Assembly: GCF_000633455.1 (NCBI RefSeq)
Contig: NZ_AYMG01000001.1
Coordinates: 248,001-312,000, forward strand
DNA from: Pedobacter jeongneungensis
GTDB lineage: Bacteria > Bacteroidota > Bacteroidia > Sphingobacteriales > Sphingobacteriaceae
DNA length: 64,000 nt
Reading direction: 5' to 3'
Shown piece by piece: positions 53,259 through 62,187 of the stretch. The first letter of the stretch is position 1. Every line of letters starts with the position of its first letter. The notes below the pieces were generated by a model, which saw only the letters and a list, made by a program, of their open reading frames with translations, was not told where the DNA came from and ran no database searches. The translations under genes and the position numbers were made by a program.

Positions 53259-54002
53259 TTAACCTTCAGCTACCTCGTGGGTTAAAGCTTCATCAACCAA
53301 AATACGACCACAATGTTCGCAAACGATAATTTTTTTACGTTGACGGATATCTAACTGGCGTTGAGGTGGAATCTGGTTGAAACAACCTGAACAAGAATCG
53401 CGGTCGATAGTTACTACAGCTAAACCGTTAATAGCGTTTTTGCGCAAACGTTTGTAAGCAACCAATAAACGCTCATCAATTTGAGGCTCAGCTTTATCAG
53501 CTTTCTTTTGTAAATCCTGCTCTTCTTTTTCAGTTTCTGCAGTAATTACATCCAATTCGCCTTTTTTAATTTCTAAATCTTTCTTTCTGCCATCCAGTTC
53601 CGCTTTTGCAGCTTCGTAGATTTCAGTTTTAGAATTGATTTCGAAACCATGTTCTTTAATTTTCTTTTCAGAAACCTGAATATCTAAACCTTGAATCTCA
53701 ATTTCTTTAGTTAAAGCATCGTATTCACGGTTATTTTTAACTTCTTTTAATTGAGTATCGTATCTTTTGATGGCCGCTTGCGCATCTTTAATTGTATTTT
53801 TACGGGTTACGATCGAATCCTCAAGATCATCAAGTTCGCCTTTGATTTTTGCAATTCTAGTTTCTAATCCTAAAACGTCATCCTCAAGATCGGCAACTTC
53901 CATTGGTAATTCGCCACGTACCTGGCGGATCTTATCAATTTTTGTGTGGATATTTTGTAATTCGTATAAAGCCTTTAGCTTTTGTTCTACGGTTTGTTCC
54001 AT
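53259..54002 (-). CDS. Coiled-coil protein with C-terminal zinc ribbon
   Basis: A 247-residue protein; about residues 20-185 form a long heptad coiled coil (KKDLEIKKGELDVITAETEKEEQ) and the C-terminus has a zinc ribbon of two CxxC pairs (CSGCFNQIPPQRQLD and CEHCGRILV). It is the C4-type zinc-ribbon/DUF164-like family that often accompanies Nif3. Its ATG overlaps the Nif3 stop by one base (TAATG), showing coupling. Confidence 0.92.
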   Translation of the reverse strand: MEQTVEQKLKALYELQNIHTKIDKIRQVRGELPMEVADLEDDVLGLETRIAKIKGELDDLEDSIVTRKNTIKDAQAAIKRYDTQLKEVKNNREYDALTKEIEIQGLDIQVSEKKIKEHGFEINSKTEIYEAAKAELDGRKKDLEIKKGELDVITAETEKEEQDLQKKADKAEPQIDERLLVAYKRLRKNAINGLAVVTIDRDSCSGCFNQIPPQRQLDIRQRKKIIVCEHCGRILVDEALTHEVAEG

Positions 54003-55099
54003 TAAAACAAGTAATTTATGGGGTTTGTATTTTGCTCCGTTAAACGGATTGCAAAGTTAGTAAATTTTTTCTGAATAATTTCAAGCAATAAATTTGAGGT
54101 AAATTGTTCAGTTTCAAAGTGTCCGATGTCGGCAATGATCAATTTTTCCTCTGCATCAAAAAACTCGTGATATTTAAAATCTGCGGTGATAAATGCATCT
54201 GCTCCGGCGGCAATGGCCTCTTTTAATAGGAAACTGCCCGAACCTCCGCAAACCGCAACTTTTTTAATCCTTTTGCCAATTACATCGGTGTGCCTAACCA
54301 CTTTGGCCTGCATCCTGTCTTTTACCAGATGTAAGAAATCGTAGGCATCCATATCGTATTCCAACCAGCCCACCATGCCCGAACCAACCAGCTGGTGTTT
54401 GTTTTCGATTTTATAAATATCATATGCTACTTCTTCGTAAGGGTGGTTTTCGAACAAAGCAACTAAAATTTTGCGCTCAGCCTGCGTAGGATACACCATT
54501 TCGAGCCTTACTTCGGCTTCGCGGTGGCGGATACCTTTTTCGCCCACAAAAGGATCCGAATCTTCATTTCCCTTAAATGTTCCAAAACCATCGGCATTAA
54601 AACTGCATTCGCTATAATTGCCAATGTTCCCTGCACCTGCATAAAACAATGCTGACCGCAATTGTTCCGCCTGTGCCTGCGGACAATAGGTAACCAGTTT
54701 TTTTAACAATCCGGCTTTTGGCGAAAGTACCTTGGTGCCTGTTAAACCCAAACGTTCGCAGATTCTCGCATTTACACCGGTATGAATGCTATCAAGATTA
54801 GTATGAATGGCATAAAGCGCAATGTTGTTTTTGATGGCTTTTAATACCACGCGTTCTACGTAATTTTTGCCGTTCAGCTTTTTTAGCCCTTTAAAAACAA
54901 TGGGGTGATGGGTAATAATCAGGTTGCAGCCTGTAGAAATGGCTTCATCTACAATTTTCTCTACGCAATCTAAAGCCACCAAAGCAGCGCGGATTTCCAT
55001 ATTCGGATCGCCTACAATTAAGCCCGAGTTATCATAATCCTCCTGATAATTAAGCGGCGCAATGCTTTCTAAATAATTGGTAATTTCAGCTAATTTCAT
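54002..55099 (-). CDS. Nif3-like dinuclear metal-centre protein
   Basis: A 365-residue Nif3/DUF34 protein. NLIITHHPIVFKGLKKL, HTNLDSIHTGVN and the late GADAFITADFKYHEFFDAE with GHFETEQF are metal-ligand regions. A long insert (about 125-230) is like those in PII-like-domain-containing members. The start MKLAEITNYLES at 55099 is favoured over an upstream extension from 55171. The family's catalytic function is still unsettled (GTP cyclohydrolase type 2 or another). Confidence 0.93.
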   Translation of the reverse strand: MKLAEITNYLESIAPLNYQEDYDNSGLIVGDPNMEIRAALVALDCVEKIVDEAISTGCNLIITHHPIVFKGLKKLNGKNYVERVVLKAIKNNIALYAIHTNLDSIHTGVNARICERLGLTGTKVLSPKAGLLKKLVTYCPQAQAEQLRSALFYAGAGNIGNYSECSFNADGFGTFKGNEDSDPFVGEKGIRHREAEVRLEMVYPTQAERKILVALFENHPYEEVAYDIYKIENKHQLVGSGMVGWLEYDMDAYDFLHLVKDRMQAKVVRHTDVIGKRIKKVAVCGGSGSFLLKEAIAAGADAFITADFKYHEFFDAEEKLIIADIGHFETEQFTSNLLLEIIQKKFTNFAIRLTEQNTNPINYLF

Positions 55100-55240
55100 T
55101 CGATAAATATAAATAAAGCGCGCATGTTTCGAAAACTTTCTTAGGTAAACCAACAGCGAAACAAATTTCATTGAGGTGAATTAAGTGGTCAACATTATTT
55201 TGGAAAGCAGGGTTCGGTGCATTTTGGTTAAGAAAGCCCC

Positions 55241-55310
55241 GTTATACGCTGCAAAGCCTTGGCTCGTTCCTCACCTTCGGCTTTTTCGCTGCTACCGGGT
55301 TTATTTAACA
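55241..55310. repeat. Dispersed intergenic repeat, family B, copy 3
   Basis: GTTATACGCTGCAAAGCC, TTTTTCGCTGCTACCGGGTT and TATTTAAC parallel the reverse complement of 34014-34090. The remainder of 55100-55483 shows no gene. Confidence 0.6.
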
Positions 55311-55429
55311 TAGTTAATTCGATCTTAGGTCGCAAACCAACCGCAATAATCAGGCAGCATTCTACTTAGATGCGCTCAGGTGACTTAGGTGGTTAAATGA
55401 TTTTCAGAAACTGGGTTTTATAAAACACA

Positions 55430-55462
55430 AAACCTCGCAGGTTAAGAAAACCTGCGAGGTTT
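55430..55462 (-). terminator. Terminator after the TM2 gene
   Basis: AAACCTCGCAGGTT (55430-55443) and AACCTGCGAGGTTT (55449-55462) form a 14-bp perfect stem with a five-base loop, 21 bases past the stop. Confidence 0.8.
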
Positions 55463-55483
55463 AAATATCAAATTTATATTATT

Positions 55484-55870
55484 TTAGAACTTTCCTGGCT
55501 GTTGAAATCCGCCACTCATTCTTACCATTTGCAGGCTTTCGAAAACCATTTTTTGGTTGTGCTCAAAAGCAAGGGTTTTGTGGTTTACTACATCGATAAT
55601 TGATCCGATTAGGCATAAACCTGCTGTTAAAAGATACAAAATACCCATGCCGATCTGGCCGATGATAAACCTTTGCAAACCTGGAACAGCAAACAATCCG
55701 ATTAAGCAGAAAATCAACATATCTGACGGATTTTTCCTTTTACTGCTGTAAATCATTAAGAAATTACGCAATTGCTCTTCGGTTAAACCTGTTGTTGCCT
55801 GTTGTAAGTATGAGTATTCCTCTGGCGTTATACCTGGTAACGACATTAGAGGTGATTGAAATATATCCAT
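55484..55870 (-). CDS. TM2-domain-containing membrane protein
   Basis: A 128-residue protein with two helices (about 52-65 and 72-95). The TM2 pattern appears as FCLIGLFAVPGLQRFIIGQIGMGILYLLTAGLCLIGSIIDV. The N-terminus is polar (TPEEYSYLQQATTGLTEEQL). It follows the DUF2752 gene by five bases on the same strand. Function unknown. Confidence 0.85.
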   Translation of the reverse strand: MDIFQSPLMSLPGITPEEYSYLQQATTGLTEEQLRNFLMIYSSKRKNPSDMLIFCLIGLFAVPGLQRFIIGQIGMGILYLLTAGLCLIGSIIDVVNHKTLAFEHNQKMVFESLQMVRMSGGFQQPGKF

Positions 55871-55875
55871 GGTTT

Positions 55876-56178
55876 CTATGTATTTGCTGGTGAAATTTTA
55901 AACTTTTTTTTATTTATTATCAATGTGTAAATTCTATAAACTATTATTAAAAGTGCCGGAAACCCAAACCAGTGTTCGGAAAAGCTTTCGGTAAACTGGC
56001 CATGTAAAATATGACCGATTGACCTGCCTATACCACATCCCGGACACCAATCCTTAAAACCCAAATTAGCTAAAGGACAAAGTGTAAAATGATGCTCGTG
56101 GCCATTCGCTGTTGCCAGTAATACTAAAGCTGTTAACCAGAAAAAAAGTTCTAGTGGAAAGCTTTTAATGTATTTCAT
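55876..56178 (-). CDS. DUF2752 small membrane protein
   Basis: A 100-residue protein with two hydrophobic helices (about 8-24, 70-88) and the conserved CPGCGIGRSIGHILHG motif between them, which is diagnostic of DUF2752. Two cysteines could bind a metal or form a disulfide. Next to the TM2 gene, suggesting one operon. Function unknown. Confidence 0.88.
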   Translation of the reverse strand: MKYIKSFPLELFFWLTALVLLATANGHEHHFTLCPLANLGFKDWCPGCGIGRSIGHILHGQFTESFSEHWFGFPALLIIVYRIYTLIINKKKFKISPANT

Positions 56179-56396
56179 TGTTTCACTTTTTATACAATTT
56201 AGAGGCTATAGAACTACCTTTGTTACACCGATTTGCCCTTAATCGACGAAAGGGGGATATATTTCGACCAAATAAGCGATCGCATCTAAGAATAAGTTTT
56301 CATCTCTTCCCGTATCTGAATCTCAAATTGTAACCCAGCCAAAAATAGTTAAAAAAACCTTTACACAAATTGCGGGTTAATATTAAAAGATAAGCT

Positions 56397-56404
56397 TATT
56401 TTTG
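56397..56404 (+). promoter_or_regulatory. -7 box (TATTTTTG) immediately before mfd
   Basis: Exact TAnnTTTG, four bases before the TTG start at 56409. A TTG at 56370-56372 could be the -33 element, although the spacing of 24 is long. Confidence 0.6.
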
Positions 56405-56408
56405 TGCC

Positions 56409-59400
56409 TTGAACATCCGCGATTTAATAAACAGATACAAAACCGACGATAGGGTAACACAATTTACCAAAGCGTTGAACGCTACCAAAAACCCAAAGAT
56501 ACAATTAAAGGGATTGGTGGGTTCGGCCGACGCTATTGTTGCACTTTCTTCTTATTTTCTATTACACAAACCCATATTATTCGTTTTACCCGATCGGGAA
56601 GAGGCTGCTTATTTCCAGTCCGACCTTGAAAGCGTACTCGATAAACAGGTTTTATTGTTTCCTTCTTCTTACCGGAAATCTTTCGATTTTACGCAGGTAG
56701 ATACGGCCAATGTATTGGCCCGTGCAGAGGTTTTGAACGAATTGAACCATGATTCGGAATATGGAAAAATTGTGGTTTCGTACCCTGAAGCCATTGCCGA
56801 AAAGGTAATTGACCGTTCTGCTTTAGAAAAAAACACCTTAGAAATCAGCCTTGGAGCGAAATTGGGTATCGATTTTATCAATGAATTTTTAATTGATTAC
56901 GATTTCGACCGCAGGGATTTTGTTTACGAGCCCGGCCAGTTTTCCATCCGCGGTGGTATTGTAGATATATTTTCATTCTCCTCCGACCTGCCTTTCCGTA
57001 TCGAATTTTTTGGCGACGAGGTAGAAAGCATCAGAAGTTTTGAAATCGAAAGTCAGCTTTCAGTAGCCGATGTTAAATCGTTAACGATTGTACCAAATGT
57101 ACAGGCTAAGTTTTTAACGGAAAGTAATATCAGCATCCTCGATTATATCGATCAGGATACCCAACTCTGGTTTAAAGATGTAGAGTTTACCTTAGACATT
57201 GTTAAAGCAGGGTTTAAGAAAGCGGTTGAGCTTTGGAAAGCTTTGCCTGCTGCAGATAAAACACAGAACCCTGAGTGGATCGATCCTAAATTTGCTTTTA
57301 GCGACGAGAGATTATTGGGCGATCACCTTCAGGATTTCCCTTTGGTAGAATTCGGAAAACAGTTTTTTTATAAAACCGATAACCGTTTCGAGTTTGAAAC
57401 CAAACCCCAGCCATCCTTCAATAAAGATTTCAACCTGCTGATTCACAATCTTAAGGAAAATGAAAAAGAGGGCATTGTTAATTTTATTTTTACCGATTCG
57501 CCAAAACAGATTGAGCGCTTATATGCCATTTTAGAGGATATTGATAAAACGGCCAAGTTTACGCCGATCAATAGCATGTTGCGCGAGGGTTTTGTTGATC
57601 CGCAGATCCAGACGGCATTTTACACCGATCACCAGATTTTTGACCGTTACTATAAATATAAGCTTAAAAAAGGCTATCAGAAAAGCCAGGCCATTACCCT
57701 CAAAGATTTAAGGGAATTAAAGTCCGGCGATTATGTTACGCACATCGATCACGGGATCGGCAAATACGCCGGATTGGAAAAGGTTGAGGTAAATGGCAAA
57801 ACGCAGGAAATGATCCGCTTAATTTATGCTGATAATGATCTGCTTTATGTAAACATCAACTCGCTAAACCGCATCGCCAAATACAGCGGCAAGGAAAGCG
57901 GTGTACCCAAGATGAATAAACTGGGTACGGATGCATGGGACAAGCTAAAAAAAACTACTAAAAAAAAAGTTAAAGATATCGCCCGGGATTTGATCAAGCT
58001 TTATGCTTTGCGCAAAACCCAGGCCGGAACGGCATTTTCTCCAGATAGCTATTTACAAACTGAACTGGAAGCTTCTTTTATTTACGAGGATACCCCCGAT
58101 CAGTTAAAGGCGACTCAGGATGTGAAAAAGGACATGGAATCGCCACATCCAATGGACCGTTTGGTGTGCGGTGATGTAGGCTTTGGAAAAACAGAGATCG
58201 CCGTCCGTGCGGCATTTAAAGCGGTAGCAGAGGGCAAGCAGGCAGCGATATTGGTGCCGACTACCATTTTAGCCCTACAGCATTTTAAAACTTTCTCTTC
58301 ACGTTTAAAAGATTTCCCGGTTACGGTCGATTACATTAACCGTTTTAAAACCAGTAAACAGATTAAAGATACTTTGGCCGAAGCGGCAGCAGGTAAGGTT
58401 GATATCCTGATTGGAACGCACCGTTTATTGAGCAAGGATGTTAAATTTAAAGATCTCGGCATCATGATCATTGATGAAGAGCAGAAATTTGGCGTTACCG
58501 CAAAAGAAAGGTTAAAAGCCGTTCGGGTAAATGTTGATACGTTGACACTTACCGCAACTCCAATACCGAGAACATTACATTTCTCTTTAATGGGAGCAAG
58601 GGATTTATCGATCATCAGCACACCTCCACCAAACCGCCAGCCGGTAAGTACCGAATTGCATGTTTTTAATGATAAATTGATCCAGGAAGCCGTTCAATTC
58701 GAATTAGACCGCGGCGGACAGGTATTTTTTATCCATAACCGGGTTAACGATCTGATGCAGTTGGGCGGAATGATCCAAAAACTGGTTCCCAAAGCAAGGA
58801 TTGGTATTGCGCACGGGCAATTAGATGGCGATCAACTGGAAGATGTTATGCTCGATTTCATTAATGGTGAAAAAGATGTTTTAGTAGCCACTACCATTAT
58901 TGAAGCGGGTCTAGATATCCCCAATGCCAATACCATCATCATCAACCATGCACACATGTTTGGTTTGAGCGATTTGCACCAGATGCGTGGCAGGGTAGGC
59001 CGGAGCAACAAAAAAGCTTTCTGTTATTTACTTTCACCTCCTTTATCAACTTTAACCTCCGAAGCCCGTAAGCGCTTAAGCGCTATCGAAGAGTTTTCTG
59101 ATCTTGGCAGTGGTTTTAACGTGGCCATGCGCGATTTAGATATCCGTGGAAGTGGAAATTTATTGGGTGCCGAGCAAAGTGGTTTCATTGCCGAAATCGG
59201 TTTTGAAATGTACCATAAAATATTGGACGAAGCGATTCAGGAATTGAAAGAAGCTGAATTTAAAGGTCTGTTCGAAAATGAACCTGCCCGCCCATTTGTG
59301 GGCTTTACCCAGGTAGATACTGACCTTGAATTGTACATTCCGGATGCCTACATCACCAATATCACAGAGCGGTACAATTTATATACCGAGCTTTCTAAAC

Positions 59401-59747
59401 TTGATAATGAAGCAGAACTCGCCATTTTTGAAAAACATCTGGCCGATCGTTTCGGACCAGTTCCACCACAGGTTAAAACCATGTTGAGTGTGGTGCGTTT
59501 GCAGTGGCTGGGCAAGAAATTAGGCTTTGAAAAAATTAGTTTCAAGAAAAATAGTTTACGCGGCTATTTCTTAAGCGATAAACAATCGGCGTATTTCGAC
59601 TCGAATACCTTTACCAGGATTTTAACTTTTGCACAGAACCATCCACGGATGTGCAATTTAAAAGAAGTAAAAAATACACTCAGGATTGCTTTTGATAATG
59701 TAAAAACCGTTGAGGAAGCAATAGAAACTTTAGAACTAATTGATTAA
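56409..59747 (+). CDS. mfd: Transcription-repair coupling factor Mfd
   Basis: A 1112-residue DNA translocase that dislodges stalled RNA polymerase and recruits UvrA. The UvrB-homology domain (about 1-330), RNA-polymerase interaction domain (about 425-500; GDYVTHIDHGIGKYAGLEKVEVNGKTQE), helicase motifs with Walker A GDVGFGKTEIAVRAA (about 584-598), DEEQKFG, TATPIPRTLHFSLMG, and the C-terminal TRCF domain are all seen. The start is TTG 56409 (MNIRDLINRYK); no ATG is available upstream in frame and the -7 box lies just before it. Confidence 0.97.
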   Translation: MNIRDLINRYKTDDRVTQFTKALNATKNPKIQLKGLVGSADAIVALSSYFLLHKPILFVLPDREEAAYFQSDLESVLDKQVLLFPSSYRKSFDFTQVDTANVLARAEVLNELNHDSEYGKIVVSYPEAIAEKVIDRSALEKNTLEISLGAKLGIDFINEFLIDYDFDRRDFVYEPGQFSIRGGIVDIFSFSSDLPFRIEFFGDEVESIRSFEIESQLSVADVKSLTIVPNVQAKFLTESNISILDYIDQDTQLWFKDVEFTLDIVKAGFKKAVELWKALPAADKTQNPEWIDPKFAFSDERLLGDHLQDFPLVEFGKQFFYKTDNRFEFETKPQPSFNKDFNLLIHNLKENEKEGIVNFIFTDSPKQIERLYAILEDIDKTAKFTPINSMLREGFVDPQIQTAFYTDHQIFDRYYKYKLKKGYQKSQAITLKDLRELKSGDYVTHIDHGIGKYAGLEKVEVNGKTQEMIRLIYADNDLLYVNINSLNRIAKYSGKESGVPKMNKLGTDAWDKLKKTTKKKVKDIARDLIKLYALRKTQAGTAFSPDSYLQTELEASFIYEDTPDQLKATQDVKKDMESPHPMDRLVCGDVGFGKTEIAVRAAFKAVAEGKQAAILVPTTILALQHFKTFSSRLKDFPVTVDYINRFKTSKQIKDTLAEAAAGKVDILIGTHRLLSKDVKFKDLGIMIIDEEQKFGVTAKERLKAVRVNVDTLTLTATPIPRTLHFSLMGARDLSIISTPPPNRQPVSTELHVFNDKLIQEAVQFELDRGGQVFFIHNRVNDLMQLGGMIQKLVPKARIGIAHGQLDGDQLEDVMLDFINGEKDVLVATTIIEAGLDIPNANTIIINHAHMFGLSDLHQMRGRVGRSNKKAFCYLLSPPLSTLTSEARKRLSAIEEFSDLGSGFNVAMRDLDIRGSGNLLGAEQSGFIAEIGFEMYHKILDEAIQELKEAEFKGLFENEPARPFVGFTQVDTDLELYIPDAYITNITERYNLYTELSKLDNEAELAIFEKHLADRFGPVPPQVKTMLSVVRLQWLGKKLGFEKISFKKNSLRGYFLSDKQSAYFDSNTFTRILTFAQNHPRMCNLKEVKNTLRIAFDNVKTVEEAIETLELID

Positions 59748-59749
59748 AA

Positions 59750-59819
59750 AACGTTAATTCAGTCAGTTCATTGACTGAATTAACGTTAATTGAGTCAGTC
59801 TATTGACTGAATTAACGTT
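59750..59819. repeat. Two overlapping 32-bp-period hairpins after mfd
   Basis: AACGTTAATTCAGTCA (59750-59765) pairs perfectly with 59772-59787; a second unit at 59782-59797 pairs with 59804-59819 with one mismatch. The two share AACGTT. TGACTGAATTAACGTT recurs 32 bases apart. The second ends in a T-run, so the pair can act as a terminator; its right arm overlaps the promoter of the next gene. Confidence 0.85.
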
Positions 59820-59833
59820 TTTTACTACATTTG
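59803..59833 (+). promoter_or_regulatory. Promoter for the AAA/DUF4143 ATPase gene
   Basis: TTG at 59803-59805 and TACATTTG at 59826-59833 are separated by 20 bases, a very good match to the Bacteroidota consensus. The box ends 6 bases before ATG 59840. The -33 element lies within the hairpin arm. Confidence 0.7.
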
Positions 59834-59839
59834 ACTTAA

Positions 59840-60976
59840 ATGGAAAGTCAAATTGTTAGATCTTTGAAGCCAATTATCTTCAATAAAATTGGGAAAAATA
59901 AGGTCATCTTAATTTTCGGCACAAGGAGGGTAGGCAAAACCTGGTTAGTAGAAAGCATTATTAAAGATGCCAATATCAACCATCTTTCTTTAAATGGAGA
60001 AGATCAGGATGTACAGCTGTTGCTATCAACCCGTACAGCGGCAAATTATAAAAGAGTTTTGGGTGATGCCAAACTGCTCATTATTGATGAAGCCCAGGTT
60101 ATACCCGAAATCGGAAAAATATTGAAACTGCTTATCGATTCTTTCAAAGACCTCACCATTATTGCAAGTGGGTCATCTACTTTTGATCTGTCGAATCAAA
60201 CCGGTGAACCTTTAACCGGAAGAAGTTTAACCTATTATCTCTACCCGATAGCACAGGTTGAACTGGATAAAAAGGAAAATGCCTTGCAAACCACCCAAAA
60301 CCTGGAAGAAAGATTAATTTACGGTTCTTATCCGGAGTTGTTTCATTTGAGCTCATTGGCTGAAAAAGCGCAATATTTGACTGAACTGGTTAAATCATAC
60401 CTGCTAAAAGACATTTTGATGTACGAGAACATCCAAAATAGTGCTAAACTTCTGGAATTATTAAAGCTTATTGCTTATCAGGTAGGATCGGAAGTTTCGA
60501 TTGATGAAATTTCCCGTACTTTAGGCATTAGCAAAAATACAGTAGACCGTTATCTTGATTTACTTTCGAAGGTTTTTATCATTTATAAAGTTGGTGGTTA
60601 CAGTAATAATTTACGGAAAGAGGTTACAAAATCATCTAAATGGTATTTTTACGACAATGGGGTCCGGAATGCAATCGTTAATGATTTCAGGTTATTAGCC
60701 TTACGGAATGATCAGGGTATTTTATGGGAAAATTACTGTTTTAGTGAGCGGATCAAAAAAATGGAGTACGAACAACAAAATTCCACATATTACTTTTGGA
60801 GAACTTATGATCAGCAGGAAATAGACCTTATTGAAATTAACAACGGAGAAATTTTAGCTGCTGATTTTAAATGGGGAAACCAAAAGAAAAAGATACCTGG
60901 TTTTTTTGCTAAAAACTATCCTCAAGCCACCTTTTCTATAATTAACAAAGAAAATTATTTAGATTTTATATTATAA
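59840..60976 (+). CDS. AAA-type ATPase with C-terminal DUF4143 domain
   Basis: A 378-residue protein. The P-loop is GTRRVGKTWLVES (about 27-39) and Walker B LLIIDEAQ (about 79-86). An HTH-like segment (SIDEISRTLGISKNTVDRYLDLL, about 225-250) precedes the DUF4143 region (about 260-378), where FWRTYDQQEIDLIEINNGEI and ADFKWG form a DxxD/DxK-like nuclease-fold pattern. Family members are found widely and some are linked with toxin-antitoxin or transport tasks, but none is defined. A DUF3820 gene starts right after its stop. Confidence 0.85.
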   Translation: MESQIVRSLKPIIFNKIGKNKVILIFGTRRVGKTWLVESIIKDANINHLSLNGEDQDVQLLLSTRTAANYKRVLGDAKLLIIDEAQVIPEIGKILKLLIDSFKDLTIIASGSSTFDLSNQTGEPLTGRSLTYYLYPIAQVELDKKENALQTTQNLEERLIYGSYPELFHLSSLAEKAQYLTELVKSYLLKDILMYENIQNSAKLLELLKLIAYQVGSEVSIDEISRTLGISKNTVDRYLDLLSKVFIIYKVGGYSNNLRKEVTKSSKWYFYDNGVRNAIVNDFRLLALRNDQGILWENYCFSERIKKMEYEQQNSTYYFWRTYDQQEIDLIEINNGEILAADFKWGNQKKKIPGFFAKNYPQATFSIINKENYLDFIL

Positions 60977-61195
60977 ATGTTAGACCCAACCTTGTTACTC
61001 GATTTAGTGAAAATGCAAATGCCTTACGGAAAGTATAAAGGTTACCTGATCTGCAATATCCCTGAAAGTTATTTGCTTTGGTATAAGGATAAGGGTTTCC
61101 CGAAAGGTAAATTGGGCGATTTAATGGCTACGATGTTCGAAATTCGGGTGAATGGTTTGGAGTATTTATTAACTCCGTTGAAGAATCAGCGGTGA
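60977..61195 (+). CDS. DUF3820 family protein
   Basis: A 72-residue protein. MPYGKYKGYLICNIPESYLLWYKDKGFPKGKLGDL is the DUF3820 core. It begins at the base after the stop of the ATPase, so the two may be translated together. The family is annotated as a putative virulence-related factor in some bacteria, with no biochemistry. Confidence 0.85.
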   Translation: MLDPTLLLDLVKMQMPYGKYKGYLICNIPESYLLWYKDKGFPKGKLGDLMATMFEIRVNGLEYLLTPLKNQR

Positions 61196-61226
61196 TGGAT
61201 CGCTAATGGAGATAACCTCTAGATAA

Positions 61227-61310
61227 CGTCATTTCGAGCGAAGTGCAACGAAGCCGAGAAATCTATCTAGACAGATCTCTCCATTGCGCTGCGCTCCAGT
61301 CGAGATGACG
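61227..61310. repeat. GTCAT-type element, family A, copy 6
   Basis: CGTCATTTCGAG at the left and GTCGAGATGACG at the right; interior shows AGATCTATCTAG-like sub-palindromes. Located between the DUF3820 gene and the DsbA-type gene. Confidence 0.65.
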
Positions 61311-61374
61311 ATTTTTCTATTGATTTCTCAGAAAAAAAATCTGAGGAGACCAGCGCAATCTGCGGGAAACCAAC

Positions 61375-62091
61375 CTATATTTCACAACCATTCTCATCAC
61401 AAACCGCATCATCATTTTTGTTTAATGAGGTAAGTGTGGTTTTAGGCTGAGTTTCTTTCCACTCGCTAAAACTTTGGGTAAGCGCATCGGTAAAAGCCTG
61501 AACAGGTTGAGCGCCCGAAACACCATATTTGCGATCCATTACAAAATAGGGTACGCCTCTAATGCCTAAATTCTGGCTTTCATAAATATCATAACGAACA
61601 GCTTCCGCAAATTCGTCTCCATTTAAAACTGCAATAGCTTCATCTTTATCCAAACCAATTGCTACAGCAACATCAACTAAAACATCGGTTTCCCCAATAT
61701 TTTTACTATTTACAAAATGAGCTTCGAATAATTTTTCTTCAGCTAAATCCTGAAGATTATGTTTGGCGGCCAAATGGATTAAACGATGTGCGTTAAAAGT
61801 ATTTGCTGGAATATTGGTATCGAAATCGATGCTTAAACCTGCATTTGCCGCCATATCAACAACCTGTTTCGTCATCTGTTTAGCCTGCTCAACCGGCATT
61901 CCTTTACTTCTCGAAATGTAATCGTACACCGTTTCATTATTGGTATTGTGATACTCCGGATTGAGCTGAAAACTCTTCCAATCTATTTCAATTTCATTTT
62001 TGAAAGGCAATTTTTCTATTGCCTGTTCAAAATGTCTTTTCCCGATATAGCAAAACGGACACATTACATCCGACCAGATTTCTACTTTCAT
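61375..62091 (-). CDS. DsbA family oxidoreductase (FrnE-like)
   Basis: A 238-residue cytoplasmic DsbA-fold protein with CPFC at residues 11-14 (VMCPFCYIGKRHFE), the late VPYFVMDRKYGVSGAQPV with the cis-Pro, and a helical domain between. No signal peptide. FrnE-like proteins catalyse disulfide exchange or isomerisation under stress. The C-terminus has an extra CDENGCEI cysteine pair. A -7 box TAATTTTG on the minus strand lies 4 bases before the ATG. Confidence 0.9.
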   Translation of the reverse strand: MKVEIWSDVMCPFCYIGKRHFEQAIEKLPFKNEIEIDWKSFQLNPEYHNTNNETVYDYISRSKGMPVEQAKQMTKQVVDMAANAGLSIDFDTNIPANTFNAHRLIHLAAKHNLQDLAEEKLFEAHFVNSKNIGETDVLVDVAVAIGLDKDEAIAVLNGDEFAEAVRYDIYESQNLGIRGVPYFVMDRKYGVSGAQPVQAFTDALTQSFSEWKETQPKTTLTSLNKNDDAVCDENGCEI

Positions 62092-62095
62092 AACA

Positions 62096-62103
62096 CAAAA
62101 TTA
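62096..62103 (-). promoter_or_regulatory. -7 box (TAATTTTG) immediately before the DsbA-type start
   Basis: Minus-strand exact match, 4 bases from the ATG at 62091. Confidence 0.55.
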
Positions 62104-62187
62104 AGTCGATTATAGTTGGCTATAGTAAGGCAAAAGTAAAAAGCCACTATCGTTTGGGATAGTGGCTTCTTATATTAACATAGAATT

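Noticed and set aside
59750..59840. Insertion-sequence end or attachment site
   Set aside because: The 32-base repeats are hairpins at an mfd terminator; there is no transposase or integrase nearby.
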